A DNA stretch of 64,000 nt from Rhizopus arrhizus (lineage: Eukaryota > Mucoromycota > Mucoromycetes > Mucorales > Rhizopodaceae), in the NCBI GenBank assembly GCA_024220505.1, contig JAKZZE010000004.1, positions 992,001 to 1,056,000 of the forward strand, read 5' to 3'. The position numbers and the translations under genes are program-made. Numbering within the stretch: the first letter of the stretch is position 1; each line of letters opens with the position of its first letter. Positions 45,780-57,014 of this stretch are shown one piece after another. The notes below the pieces were generated by a model that saw only the letters and a program-made list of their open reading frames with translations, did not search any database and was not told the DNA's origin.

Positions 45780-46888
45780 TTATACAATATTTAAGTGTTT
45801 ATTGTGATGGCAATCTTTATAATACAAAAATTGACAAAATATGAAAAAGTCAAATATAAATGTACCAGAACTACCAATTAAATAAGGTAAGGCTTCTAAT
45901 AAAGACTCTACAGTTTGACCCGGATGACTTAATATACTTGAAGTATAAGCAAAATTAGCACAAGCGGCAAATATAAATAAAGATGCTGATAATCCTTCTA
46001 CAGATTGACGACAACGATTTTTAAGTATTTGAGGTATCCTGGACATCAAATAAAGTAGGGTACATATCCAAGCCGATATTCTACCGATCCAAACCAAACC
46101 ATCTTGTGTTGAAGTAAATGAGGCGGATGACTGTGCTGTATTTAAAGTGAATAAAAAGATGGACATCAGTTTGGCAGCATTTTCTTTTGAAGATAGAGCG
46201 TACCATTTTGAAGGTGAAGCAGAGGAAGAGAATGGGGTCGATTCATCATCTATCACAACTTGAGTACTATTGATATTCATTGGAGTATGATGTATAACAG
46301 GATGCTGAAATAAAGAATCAGAGGCAAGTGTTGGCTTATGAATAACGACATCATCTTGTTGTGGTATAATAACATATTCTTCATTATTACTCGATTTGAA
46401 TTTATTATAATAAATCCACTGAGAGAGTAAGCAAATGTCTATAGAAACAAAATAGAATCCAAGATATAGCTGAAAGGGTAATTGATCTGTTAAGAGCGCT
46501 CCAATAAGATTAGCTGCGTCTCCTAATAAACTAAAGATGAATAAAACAAGGTCTTCTTTTTCTTTTGATTACCTGCTAACCAAATTGATAAAAATTTGAT
46601 ACTTAAACCATCAGCTGAACTCATTTTATAATTCTTGATGACTTGACTAATTTAAGAATCATTACGACTATAGCAACCTATTTTAATCAAATCTTACGGT
46701 AGTTGAGCATTCAACCAAAAGAATATGGAAGAATAACCTAGCAATAAACTAATGGTATCTTGTGTTCCATAGACACAAACACCAAATAATGTCTATCATA
46801 TTTGTTATTTGTATGTTAACAGATAATCATTTACATTAATCCACTGAACATAGGGAACATTATCTTTTAAAGGTAGACAGACAGTCAT
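45780..46888 (-). CDS. PQ-loop transporter (Ypq1/PQLC2-like)
   Basis: Four exons are predicted: 46888-46835, 46792-46698, 46646-46573 and 46522-45780, giving 321 aa. Seven membrane segments are expected. The first PQ-loop is assembled across an intron: LNAQLPQVIKNYKMSSADGLS, followed by FLSIWLAGDAANLIGALLT. The second is LYLMSRIPQILKNRCRQSVEGLS, followed by FIFAACANFAYTSSIL. A polar loop sits between the halves. Vacuolar or lysosomal members export cationic amino acids, and membership of that subgroup is likely from SADGLS and the spacing. Short terminal hydrophilic ends include HHNKHLNIV. Start and exon 1 (MTVCLPLKDNVPYVQWIN) are supported by phase only. Confidence 0.88.
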
Positions 46889-47747
46889 TAAAAAAGAAAA
46901 GAAAAAGAAAAAGAAAAATATCGATTTAATTGTCTGCTTTCTATCAAATAAATAATCAGGGGGTGGCGGTATATTGATTCAGGAACCACACGTTTTGTTG
47001 TGCTTGAATTTTCTCACGAGCGCTCATTCAGTTAGTTCCGCTTTTATCTTTTGACCCGTATTGGTTCTCCTTTTTTTTTTGGGCTTATTGATCACAGCAT
47101 GTCATCTTTTGTACTTTCTTCCCATTTTTTATTATTTTGTGTGACATATCGTCTGTAGGGTTTAACAAATTCCAACGTGAGTTCAATATAAATTGCGTAA
47201 GAAAGATGCTGTGTACTAATTTTTAAAATCAAAGCCAGTGAATAGATGAAAAGGAAATAAATGAACCATTCTCTTATTTTTACAAGCTAAGCCTATTCTT
47301 TTTTAGAGTCTACATTTACCGTGAGAATTTTATTGACAATGGACTTGTCATTAAAAAAAAGGCTTATTCCTATAATTCAAAAGTTTTTTATCATTTCTTT
47401 TTGACATAAAAAGTAAAGTAAATCAAGAGGCACAAATACCGAGAGAATCCTTTTGTTCTTTACCATCTGACTCTCATTTTCCTACTTGACTGCACGCGTC
47501 CACTTGGTATGCAACCTAAATGCTTTTATTTCACACAGAATACTTATGCAAGGACAATTTATTTTTTTTAACATTTGTCACTGTCATTTTGTTTAACAAG
47601 GACTGTTCAAGAGGGAAATGATTGTCATACAAGTAGTTTGTCATTCATGCTTTTTAAAGTGAAAAGAGGATTTCATGTAGTTGGTTACTGACAATTTAAA
47701 AAAGAGTGGATATAAGATATGTTTTATTTAATGAATTTTAAAGTGGA
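46889..47747. other. Intergenic
   Basis: No gene is seen. A (GAAAAA)n-like purine run at about 46890-46920 lies upstream of the PQ-loop gene. The rest is AT-rich 3' flank of the glycogen synthase gene. Confidence 0.45.
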
Positions 47748-50024
47748 TTATTTGTGTTCCTTGTTTTCAAGCGTCAGTTTGTTGAATGCCTCAATATCCC
47801 CTTCGCTCAATAATTCTTGTTCATGAGTTTGGTTATTCTTACGAAGCGCTGGAAACATGTAATCTTCTTCTTCTTCTTCATTACTCAATAATGTGTTCAC
47901 TTGCATTCTTATACGAGGAGATGCAGGTGCCGATAAAGGCTTGGGGATCTTGACATGTGTCTCTACTAAATCTTCTTCATCATCCACAAAGCTATCAGGA
48001 TAAGCACGACGAAGTGCTAATTGACGTGCCTTGATGTATTCTAACCCCATACGTTTCCAATCAAGTAAATCCGATAAACGTTCTGTACGATTACGCTGGT
48101 TGATACGCTGACGACGGGTCTTTTGAACAAATTGATACATTTGATCACACAATTGCTGTAAGGATTCTTCTACAGATTTCATACGACGATCTGTAATATA
48201 GATACCATAGTCATCACAGTTTTCAATATTTTCTTCCATAAAGCAACCAAATCCAGAGAGATTGGTCGTGATAGAAGGTACACCCATCACGGTACATTCA
48301 GCAGGTGTATAACCCCAAGGCTCATAATAAGAAGGAAAGACACCGAGATGACAACCTCTGACGAATTCTTCATAATCTAATCCAATCAGTGGGTTATTGG
48401 CATTCAAGAATTCGGGATGAAACACAACCTTGACGCGATCATACGAATTATTAAACATCTGCAGACGACGAAGTTGGCTCAACACGGGATCCTTGTGGTC
48501 TTCAATGATGTTGTGAGTCACAATGGGAGGTAGTGTGGTTCGTTTGAGTGCAAACACACGACGTTTGAGGAGCACCTTGTCAGCATCAGAAAGGAATTTG
48601 ACAGGATCAATGTCTTCATGTCGAAGGGCATGCTCATATATTACTTTTCCCATACGATCTTGTATTTCACTCACAGTCGTACGTAGCTGACGAGTGACAG
48701 CCTGTCCTTTTAATGCTTCCACATTGAAAGAATGAGTTGCAGTGGGCATGATGATAAAAGCAACCACGGTCATCTTGGAACCAGAAGATTTTAGACGTGC
48801 ATTCAGACCTGAATAGGTTATGATCAGCCAGTGAATAAAGAAGATCAAGACACTTACGAGCAAGAGATTCAACAAACATATCAACACCCTTATTACGATA
48901 TTCATAACGACCCGCAGTGAAAATATAGATTGTGTTTTCCAAGTCAAAATCATAATGTCCATAAAAGTGACCTCGAACAAAATCATGAATCTTTTCCTTA
49001 TTTAATGAATGCAAGTTTTGGAATTCGTGCATTGCAGAGAACTTTACGACATTCAATCCATTAGGTAAAACACCATCTAAAAACATTAGGATGATGCTTT
49101 ATTTCATACAGCATTCTTTTACCTGGTTTTCTTTTCAAGAGATGTTCAGATTCATATGCAGTGATATGAGATACGGTCGTAAACACATCAGCACAATGAG
49201 CAGCACCTCTTTCAATACAATAACGATGGTAGATGCCACGTTTACCCGCTTCTTCATCCACATCAAAGTGAGCCAAGTTATTATAAAAATCTACAGAACC
49301 AGCACAAAGATATCGACCGAGCAAGGTAGCATGTGTCGTAAAGATCGTACACACATCTAAATGTCTTTTCTTGATCAAAGGAACAGCTACACCTGCTAAC
49401 CATTCATGAAAGTGACAGATAATTGCGGGGTCTCCAGATTGATTGTACTACAACATATTATTTTCCCGTCCTTTTCACCCCCAATCATTTCAATTGTTTA
49501 TTTTATTTTTTTTGTTCATACCTTGGGTGCTAATTCACCAAAGAACCAAGTTACCAGATAACCAAAGATGATGGCATCATTTGTTTCTGTATCTGCTGGA
49601 GGTGATGGTATACCAGCATTACGCCATAGATCACCTTTCCACTCATCCAGTTTATGGAAAGCACTATTTGTATCAAACAAGAGAACATAGGGTGATCCTT
49701 CCACTAACCAACGACCATAAAGATATTTGACACCGTGTTCAGACATTGAATCAAGGCATTCTTTGACTCGCTTGTTTACCGGTTCACAAGCTTCGACTTC
49801 CATTGGGGCAGATTTGTAAGATAGTGGACCTATCAAAGTGTAACGATCACCAAATTCTCGTATTGTCACTGGCACTTTTGTCTTGATCACCGTATAGATT
49901 CCACCCACTAAACAACAAGGGCTTATTATCTTGATTCATATTTTAATCTCTTACCTTTGTTTGCCACTTCCCAAGCAATTTCAAACAAAAGAGGGTTATA
50001 AACATCTCTTTGAACCTTACTCAT
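47748..50024 (-). CDS. Glycogen synthase (GT3 family)
   Basis: UDP-glucose:glycogen glucosyltransferase. Five exons are predicted: 50024-49955, 49907-49522, 49447-49123, 49076-48858 and 48808-47748, giving 686 aa, close to the usual fungal length. Visible blocks are [23 protein letters not shown] at the start, [75 protein letters not shown], and the active-site [11 protein letters not shown] (two Glu of the E-x7-E motif). A basic region, [15 protein letters not shown], carries the Arg cluster for glucose-6-phosphate control. The C-terminal tail has PLSAPASPR, a likely inhibitory phosphorylation region. Identity is secure. Confidence 0.96.
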
Positions 50025-50447
50025 TATCTATATTCGCGTAAGTAAAATAAAATAGAAAGAAAGAGAAGAAAGTGATGTTGGGGAATTCAAATAAATAAAT
50101 AAATAAAAAAAAAAAAAAAAAAGTTGTTCGATAATAATGCAATCATGTTTGTGATTAAGACTGAGATAAGTTTTTTTTGTCCTGTGGTGTGATTGAGGTT
50201 GACTTACTGGTGTACAGTTGTCTTCTTTTCGATCGCCGAAATAAAAAAAAGTCCAAGTTACAAACAAAACAACAAAACAAATCAAGATGTGTGTTTCATC
50301 AAGAAGGGATTGATTCATCTCGATTTGATTTTGTAGATTAGAGCTCCTTTATTTTTCTTTTGGTATAAAACACAGTTTTATTGAAAAAGTGTACACGTTT
50401 TGTATTTGTTTATATTTATAATTGTAAATGTTTTTTTAGTGAATGGT
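50025..50447. other. Upstream region of glycogen synthase, with a small membrane ORF
   Basis: Holds an A/T-run tract near 50105-50122 and a minus-strand frame beginning at the ATG at 50318 with one clear membrane segment (THILICFVVLFVTWTFFYFG). The frame may be cut by a donor-like GTAAGT at about 50206. Whether it is a micropeptide gene, an upstream ORF of the glycogen synthase mRNA, or chance is open. Confidence 0.3.
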
Positions 50448-51022
50448 TTAGGCCAAGAATTTACCAACAATATGAAGACCAAAAACAGAGGCAATAAAGG
50501 TTAAAGAAAGAACCAAGACAACAACAGGATCTCTACATAAAAGTCATATATTAATCTCACCTTATTACTCTTAATATTCTTTCTTTCTTACACACGAAGT
50601 CCAGGAGCATCATCAGAGTAAATGCTCATCATGTTGGATGTACTTCCACCAGGCATACCGCCACGACCAGCGTTGTTTGTATTGGAACGAGATGTAACAC
50701 GCTTTCTGTTAAAAATAGAATTCGAATTAATACAATTCTAATCTATTCATCTCATTCCCTTTTCTTGCACAATTCACATAAACACCTTCTCTTCTCTCTC
50801 TCTCTCTCTCTCTCTCTTTTCCTTAGTGCTATTCAAGATGCACTTTTTTTTTTTTTCTTTTCCTTAATTTCATATTTTCACTTCAAGCCAGTCATCTGCC
50901 CATTTTTATGATGAATAAAATAAAATTAATACTTTACCTGATAGTACCTTTAGGAGTTGAATCAGCCTATTTATATTATTTGTTTAATGTCCATTTTTTG
51001 TATTGAAAAAAGTGTTTACCAT
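50448..51022 (-). CDS. SBH1: Sec61-beta (Sbh1-type) translocon subunit
   Basis: Small tail-anchored beta subunit of the ER Sec61 channel. Four coding exons are predicted: 51022-51020 (ATG only), 50966-50938, 50705-50592 and about 50535-50448, giving about 76 aa. The N-terminal part is MADSTPKGTIRKRVTSRSN, then a Gly/Ser-rich stretch. The family signature YSDDAPGLRVDPVVVLVLSL leads into a single tail-anchor helix (FIASVFGLHIVGKFLA). Intron 2 holds a (CT)n microsatellite (about 50790-50817). The ATG-only first exon is inferred because ATG|GTAAAC is the only nearby start that lands in frame with GCT GAT TCA. The gene is divergent from the GPAT gene. Confidence 0.9.
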
Positions 51023-51196
51023 AATTTTAAATTATTTAAAAGTGAAAAAGAAAAAAAAAAATCCCCCAAACTTGAATGCAATTTCTTGGAAAAAAAAAAA
51101 GTTGCACAGGCAAGATTGCTGTGGCTCAATGATTGGCTCAATTTCCCTACCAAATCAAACAGCCACACACTCATGCACATTCACATATAGAAGTAA

Positions 51197-51252
<56 letters not shown>

Positions 51253-51504
51253 TAAAACTTGATTTTTTCGTTTTCTATGTACATTTTAGCTATTTTTGAT
51301 AAAAGTGTATTTAAGACTATCAAAAATGTGCATTCAACATGATTTGATCTAAAAGACAGAAAGTAGTACCAAGACATTATTCTTTATTCAGCTCAAACAA
51401 GCTAAAGTCACATGCTATCACATGTAAAAAAAGAGCTTCATTTTCACCTTGGTTTCTTGTGCCTGAACTTTTTTTTTTTTTTTTTTTTTTTTTTGTTATT
51501 CTTC
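51023..51504. promoter_or_regulatory. Divergent region with very long poly(T) runs
   Basis: Between the Sec61-beta and GPAT starts lie a T-run of about 49 nt (51201-51249) and one of about 25 nt (51470-51494). Several A-runs are near 51050-51100. Such tracts exclude nucleosomes and are usual in fungal promoters; the 49-nt run is unusually long. Confidence 0.6.
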
Positions 51505-53755
51505 ATGACAGACCAACATTCAGTCACTTATCAAACTTTTCGTGTCATATTCCAAGTGATTTCACACATCTTTTTCAGAGAAATCAAGACGGGTGATGCT
51601 CACCTTGTTCCTACAACAGGACCATGTATCTTTATCGTTGGTCCTCACGCCAACCAATTTATTGACGGTGTTGTCTTTTTAAGCAACAACCCTCGTCCTT
51701 CTTATGCACTGATGGCCTCTGTTTCTTATGATAAACCTTTGATAGGACACATTGGCAAAATACTGAATGCTAGTAAACCAAAAAAAAAATAGAGGACAAA
51801 TAAACAAAAGATTAACTGATTTCAAACTAGTTCCTGTTGTTCGACCACAAGATATTATTACCAAAGGAACAGGTTCTATTTATTATGATCAATTCAATAC
51901 AATCAGAGGCGAAAATACAAAATTCAAAAGTGAATTGAAAACAAGGGATTTTATCCTGTTTGGAAGAAATCATAAGGTGCATGTGAAGAAGATCATTTCT
52001 GATACACAATTAGAGATTACCTACAGCATTCATCTATCAGAACAAGAGCAAGAAGAACGATTTGAATACAGCATTGCTCCTCATATAGATCAAACAACAG
52101 TGTATGAAGAAGTATATCGCTATTTGAATAACAATGAATGTATCACTATATTTCCTGAAGGTGGAAGTCATGATAGATCTGAAATGCTTCCTTTGAAAGG
52201 TAATATCTTTTGACCATCACGAATCGCACATTCAACTATTTTTAAAAACAGCTGGTTTTGCCGTGATGGCACTTGGTGCTGCTGCTGCAAATCCTGATCT
52301 GGACATCAAGATTGTACCGGTCGGTCTAAACTACTTTCATCCAGACCGTTTCCGATCTCGGGCGGTCGTATCCTTTGGTCAGCCTATTTCCATCGACAGA
52401 CAGGACGTCGAAAGATACAAGTTGGGTGGTGAAGAAAGACGAGAGGCGATTACGAGATTACTGGATCGTAGCGATGAAGCCTTTAAGGCTGTCACTGTCA
52501 ATACACCTGATTATGATACACTAATGGTATAATGCACATAAAAGAGAGAGAGAGACCAATAGAAACTAACCTGGTTTACCTCACAGGTAATTCAAGCAGT
52601 TAGACGGCTTTATGTAAATAAAAAGAGACCTTCAATAGAACGGGTCGTTAAACTCAACAGGCATTTTGCCTCTTTGTGGCAAAAATTACGTGGTGATCCT
52701 AGTCTTGAGACAATAGTAAGAAAGGTCAGGTATTATAATGATACCTTGAGGTTCTTTGGTATTCGTGATCATCAAGTAGAAAAGCTAAACATACGACCTT
52801 CAAAAGCAACCTTTCAACTCATCAAGCGGATTTCTAAACTGGTCATCATGGCTCTCCTTGGCACACCAGCGTAAGTTGAGAAGAAAGACAGATTTGGGTA
52901 TTGACAATCCATTTAGCTTATTGTCCAATCTACCACTCATTTGGATCACAGACTATGCAAGTAAAAAGAAACAAAAACGTAAGCATTCGTCGTCGATCAT
53001 CATTCGTTGTACTGACCGCACAGACAGAGGCACTAGCAGGATCATCAGTAAAGATCACAGGAAAGGACGTGATTGCATCCTGGAAAGTCATTGTCGTGTC
53101 CGTTGCTGCACCTGCTTTGTACGGATTCTATGCTCTGCTCTATTTGATTTTTTTGATAAAACATCGACCGAATCTATCTTTACGACATAAAGTTCGCAGG
53201 GCGATCTGTGTATGGGCAATACAACCTATTTTAAGCTACCTGCTGATGCGATTAGGGGATACTGGACTGGATACATACAAGTAATAAGTTATGCACACAT
53301 ACTTTTTGCTCTTTCTTTTTTTCTTTATATTCATCATCTACCTTTAGGTCCATCAAACCATTATTTTTAGCTATTAGGAATCCAGAGGCAGGTGAAGTCA
53401 TTCGGCAGATGAGAACCGATTTGTCGAAAGACATTATTGAATTCGTCAATCATCATGCACCTGAACTTAATCTTGAAGAGCACTCTGACACGGAAAGCTC
53501 TTCAAATGATCACGGTAACCCAAATGGATAGAGTCAGACAAGACACTAATGTAAAACCAACTAGACCACAGTCTACTGTCAGAATCAGTAGGACATGATA
53601 TGCCTGAATCAGCATTGATATCACAGAGTGAAGCAGAAAGTATGTTTTCAAGTACAAGCATTCAGGCTGAGATGCTTGCATTAGACTCCCATGAGTATTC
53701 CTCAGAATCGAATTTTGAAGTAGAGAGCATTGAACTTGAAGATAATGAGATTTAA
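51505..53755 (+). CDS. Glycerol-3-phosphate/DHAP acyltransferase (Gpt2/Sct1-like)
   Basis: ER enzyme making lysophosphatidate, the first step of phospholipid and triacylglycerol synthesis. Eight exons are predicted: 51505-51772, 51831-52199, 52252-52526, 52587-52870, 52917-52978, 53028-53280, 53348-53514 and 53565-53755, giving 622 aa. Motif I reads VGPHANQFID (H-x4-D form typical of fungal GPATs) and IPVVRPQD follows. Motif III is IFPEGGSHDR and motif IV lies in IVPVGLNYFHPDRFRSRAVVSFG. ALAGSSVKITGKDVIASWK leads into two or three membrane helices and a Ser/Asp/Glu-rich tail. Four of the internal junctions restore family motifs, so the model is solid. Its stop is about 50 bp from that of the convergent APSES gene. 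Confidence 0.93.
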
Positions 53756-53806
53756 AAGGGAGTTATAAATAAAAGAGGGTTGATTTTAATTTTTAAAAAG
53801 AGAGAT

Positions 53807-55918
53807 TTATGGAAAAGAAATCTCATTCATTTCACTAGCCTCTTCAAATGAAGCTATCAGAGGTTCCAACATCATTTCAACATTTTCGTAAGAGATATTA
53901 CAGCTGGTTGAAATCAATCTCTTGTAATCTTGGTATTTTTTACTTGGTGTTTGACACAAGAGCTCTATCAATCTCTTGACTTGTGTTTTCCTTGAACTTT
54001 GTAGCTTGGTGAGTTCTTGCCTTAGTGACGCTGCTATTTTATTTAGTTCATCTAATTCGGTAGGCGGTGTACTGCTACCACTATGACTGCTACTGTTCGT
54101 TGGATAGATGGATACTTTCTCTGGGTTCTCACAGGATCGTATCAGACACTTCAAGGTTTCCTTTTGACTGAATTGAAACCATTTTTTAAGTCTGGTGTTT
54201 AGTATCAACCCCTTCTTACCAGTCTCTTCATAAGTCAGTGTGTCTTGAGTGCTAAACACGGTTGACTCCAACACGCGCTTTGTTTCTGATAGCCTGTTTG
54301 TATAAAGTTCGAGTTCAATCTTCTTTTTCTGAAGCGCTCCCTCTTTTGATATCAAATCCCTCTCATAGCTCTCTGCAAATGAATCAAACACTTCTGATAT
54401 CGGCGGCACAATATCATTATTCGTCAAGCCGCTCACGACTTGCTTGAACATCGTATCCACCTTTTGTCGCAGGGCCTCATGTGAGTTGGCATCGGCCAAG
54501 GATAACTCGCTGTTGGCATAAAACGGGAGGAGGGGTGAAAAGTCGCTGGCTTCACGTCTTTCCATCTCGTCAATGTAATCTCTGGAAGTCATGCCTTCTT
54601 CATTAGCAATCTCTGTACTAGCGCCGGCATCAATCAGAAGTCTGATCAGTCGTTTGTTTCCAACACGCGCTGCGATCGTCAAGGCTGTATCACCGTACAC
54701 GTCCTGAACGTTCAAGATGGAGATGAGCTCTGCACGATTGGAGCTCAGCTTGTTGATCAAGCATTCCATATAGTATCGAGAGGCGTGTACTTTACCCTTG
54801 AGGCCAGCGGTCGATGCGATATGATGAAACACGGTTTGATCCTTTTTGTCGATATTAAAAACCACGGATCGTAACAGGGTCAAGAGCGTATCAAATGTCC
54901 TTTCATCAAAGTTGTTTGTAAACAAAACACTACGCATCAACGCTGTCTGACCGTCATAGTTGACTCGGTAAATATCCGCATGGTTCTCGGTCAAGACCTT
55001 GACGATCTTGATACGGGCCATAGCAGAGGCCCAGTGAAGACTGGTATGGCCATGTTCGTCAATGATCACGTTCAGATCAAGATCAGGCGGTGGACGAGCA
55101 AGAAGGGCAGGAATGCCTTGACGGCCAGACATGAAGAATTGGAGCAACTTTTGAGCATATGTCTTTTCACGCCCACCGAAATCAATATCCACCATCTGTT
55201 CATCTGGATCCACCCTTTCCTCCACGGGCAACACGCTCTTTTGCAAGCTTTTTGTGTAGGGCGCGTTCTTTGACTGTGGTTCCGATCTTTCTTCTGTCTG
55301 TGCTGCCGGTCTCTGCTTTTTCTCCTTGGGTTGTCGTGCTCTTTTCGCAGGACTCGAAAGCACCGTGGTCTCGGATGAGGCCTGTGTAGGAGGAAGGCTG
55401 TGCTGGGAAGCATTGTCCGTATCTGAAAAGTCCTCTTCGACGTGTTCTCTTTTTGCTCTTCTCCTTACTGGTCGAGTTTCACGTGCTCTCTTGGCGCGAA
55501 TGGTAGCGGCTGTTGTGTGTTTGGGCGCAATAGGCGGGCTCTTGTCGCCTTCGACAAAGTGAAGAATGGGTCCTAAAAGACTGTCGACTTCATATAATTC
55601 TGCCAATTCCACACCGCGTTCTAATGGCACCCAAGTTCCTAACATCACCTTTTAAGTAATGTGCAATTGGAAAAAGACAAAGAACAAACCTTGATATTTT
55701 CCGTAACCGCCTTGTACTTTTTCGTGGTGGCCTGTTTGGACTTCTCTTTCTAAAATACGGGTTCTGTGTGGTTTATCAAAACCCGCGACTTTCAGTATCT
55801 GAGTTGCATTCAAGTACGAATCTGATTTTCTACGCATCACAGCAATTCCTTTACAAAGCATTTCATAGACTGGAACACCGGAATAAGTTGCTTGAAATAT
55901 TTGTTGTGAATTCGCCAT
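53807..55918 (-). CDS. APSES/KilA-N transcription factor with ankyrin repeats (Mbp1/Res-like)
   Basis: DNA-binding subunit of an MBF/SBF-like G1/S regulator. Two exons are predicted, 55918-55690 and 55638-53807, giving 686 aa. The KilA-N/APSES domain (residues ~8-105) shows [37 protein letters not shown] and [20 protein letters not shown]. This is the pattern of Mbp1, Swi4, Res1 and Res2. A basic Ser/Lys-rich linker with KRAR-type nuclear signals follows. Ankyrin repeats occupy about residues 265-420 ([47 protein letters not shown]). A coiled-coil C-terminal part is for partner binding (a Swi6/Cdc10-type protein). The RAD51 and SMC6 genes in this window would be typical MBF targets in yeasts, but no clear ACGCGT box is seen upstream of either. 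Confidence 0.93.
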
Positions 55919-57014
55919 CTTGTATTGTTTTTTAGTAAGAAAAAAAGAAAACAAAAAAAAAAAAAAGCTCAGTGGTTTTTTATTTTTGCTGCTTTAACTT
56001 TTTTCTTTTACCGACAAAAATCCTGGGTTACTCTCATTTAAAAAGGAGTGAAGCAGTATGTATCGGTTCAGCTTTAAAATAGGTCAAGATGATTATGTTT
56101 ATCATAAAATAAACCAATTCAAACACATAGAGATAAGGATATGTATTATACAATTATCTAGGCTTTATTCTTTTTACATTTCTTTGTTGAATACAATAAA
56201 ATCAATGATCAAATACGTAAATGACATTGAATACAAAAGTGTAATTTGGTACTATAAAAAGATGATGGTTGCAATTGCCAATAAAGATTAAAATATATCT
56301 TTGCACAATTCCTTATCGATTAAAATCAAGATAAAAGATATGAGAATTTTTTAAAACCCATGTCCTTCTTCAACAAGCATATTAGATACCCTTCTTGATC
56401 CTTGTTTGTGTTTTTAGTAATTGAACCATTTTGAGCCGTAAGACTCTTCCTCTTTTAACTTTTATATATAATTAGACCTGTTAACCAGAGCTTAAGATGA
56501 TTTATCAATCCATACAAAATTCTCCTTTCTCAATGTTATCTCGTTGCCCATTTAATAATAATAGCTATAGATGAGTCTAGTTCTCACCTTGATTTATTCA
56601 ATATGATTTCTTAATGCGTCAAAGTATATATGTCATTCATTTACTTGCAAGAAACGAATATAATGAAATCATACATAATAATTTGAATGATCAAGCCCAA
56701 GTGTTCCACTGCCTTTTTTAAGTCTTGTTTAATCGTCAGTCAAATCATTGAGCAAGTGTTCAAGCTGTGAATTTGTACAAGTTAAAAAGCAATAGACCAC
56801 AATATCAGTACACAATGGAATTCAAAGTAAGAAAAATATTTTATTTTATGCAAATCATTACAGATTTAGAAAATGAATAGAATAATTGATGTTACCCATA
56901 CAATAGAATGTGTTTATCATCGGAAATGGCTTTACTTATTAACTGATAAAATAGATTTTAAGATTCAGAATTTTATTAGTTTTTTTGTGTGTGATTTGTT
57001 GGAAATGAAAAGAT
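55919..57014. other. Intergenic
   Basis: No supported gene. A 77-codon AT-rich frame (56058-56291 +) has chance-like composition. The A-run at about 55951-55967 sits next to the APSES start. Confidence 0.4.

Noticed and set aside
47490..47502. ACGCGT (MCB-like) sequence
   Set aside because: It lies downstream of the glycogen synthase gene, far from any start codon, so a role as an MBF site is unsupported.
51171..51494. Poly-Phe / poly-Lys frames across the long T tracts
   Set aside because: Translations of homopolymers; no conserved residues.
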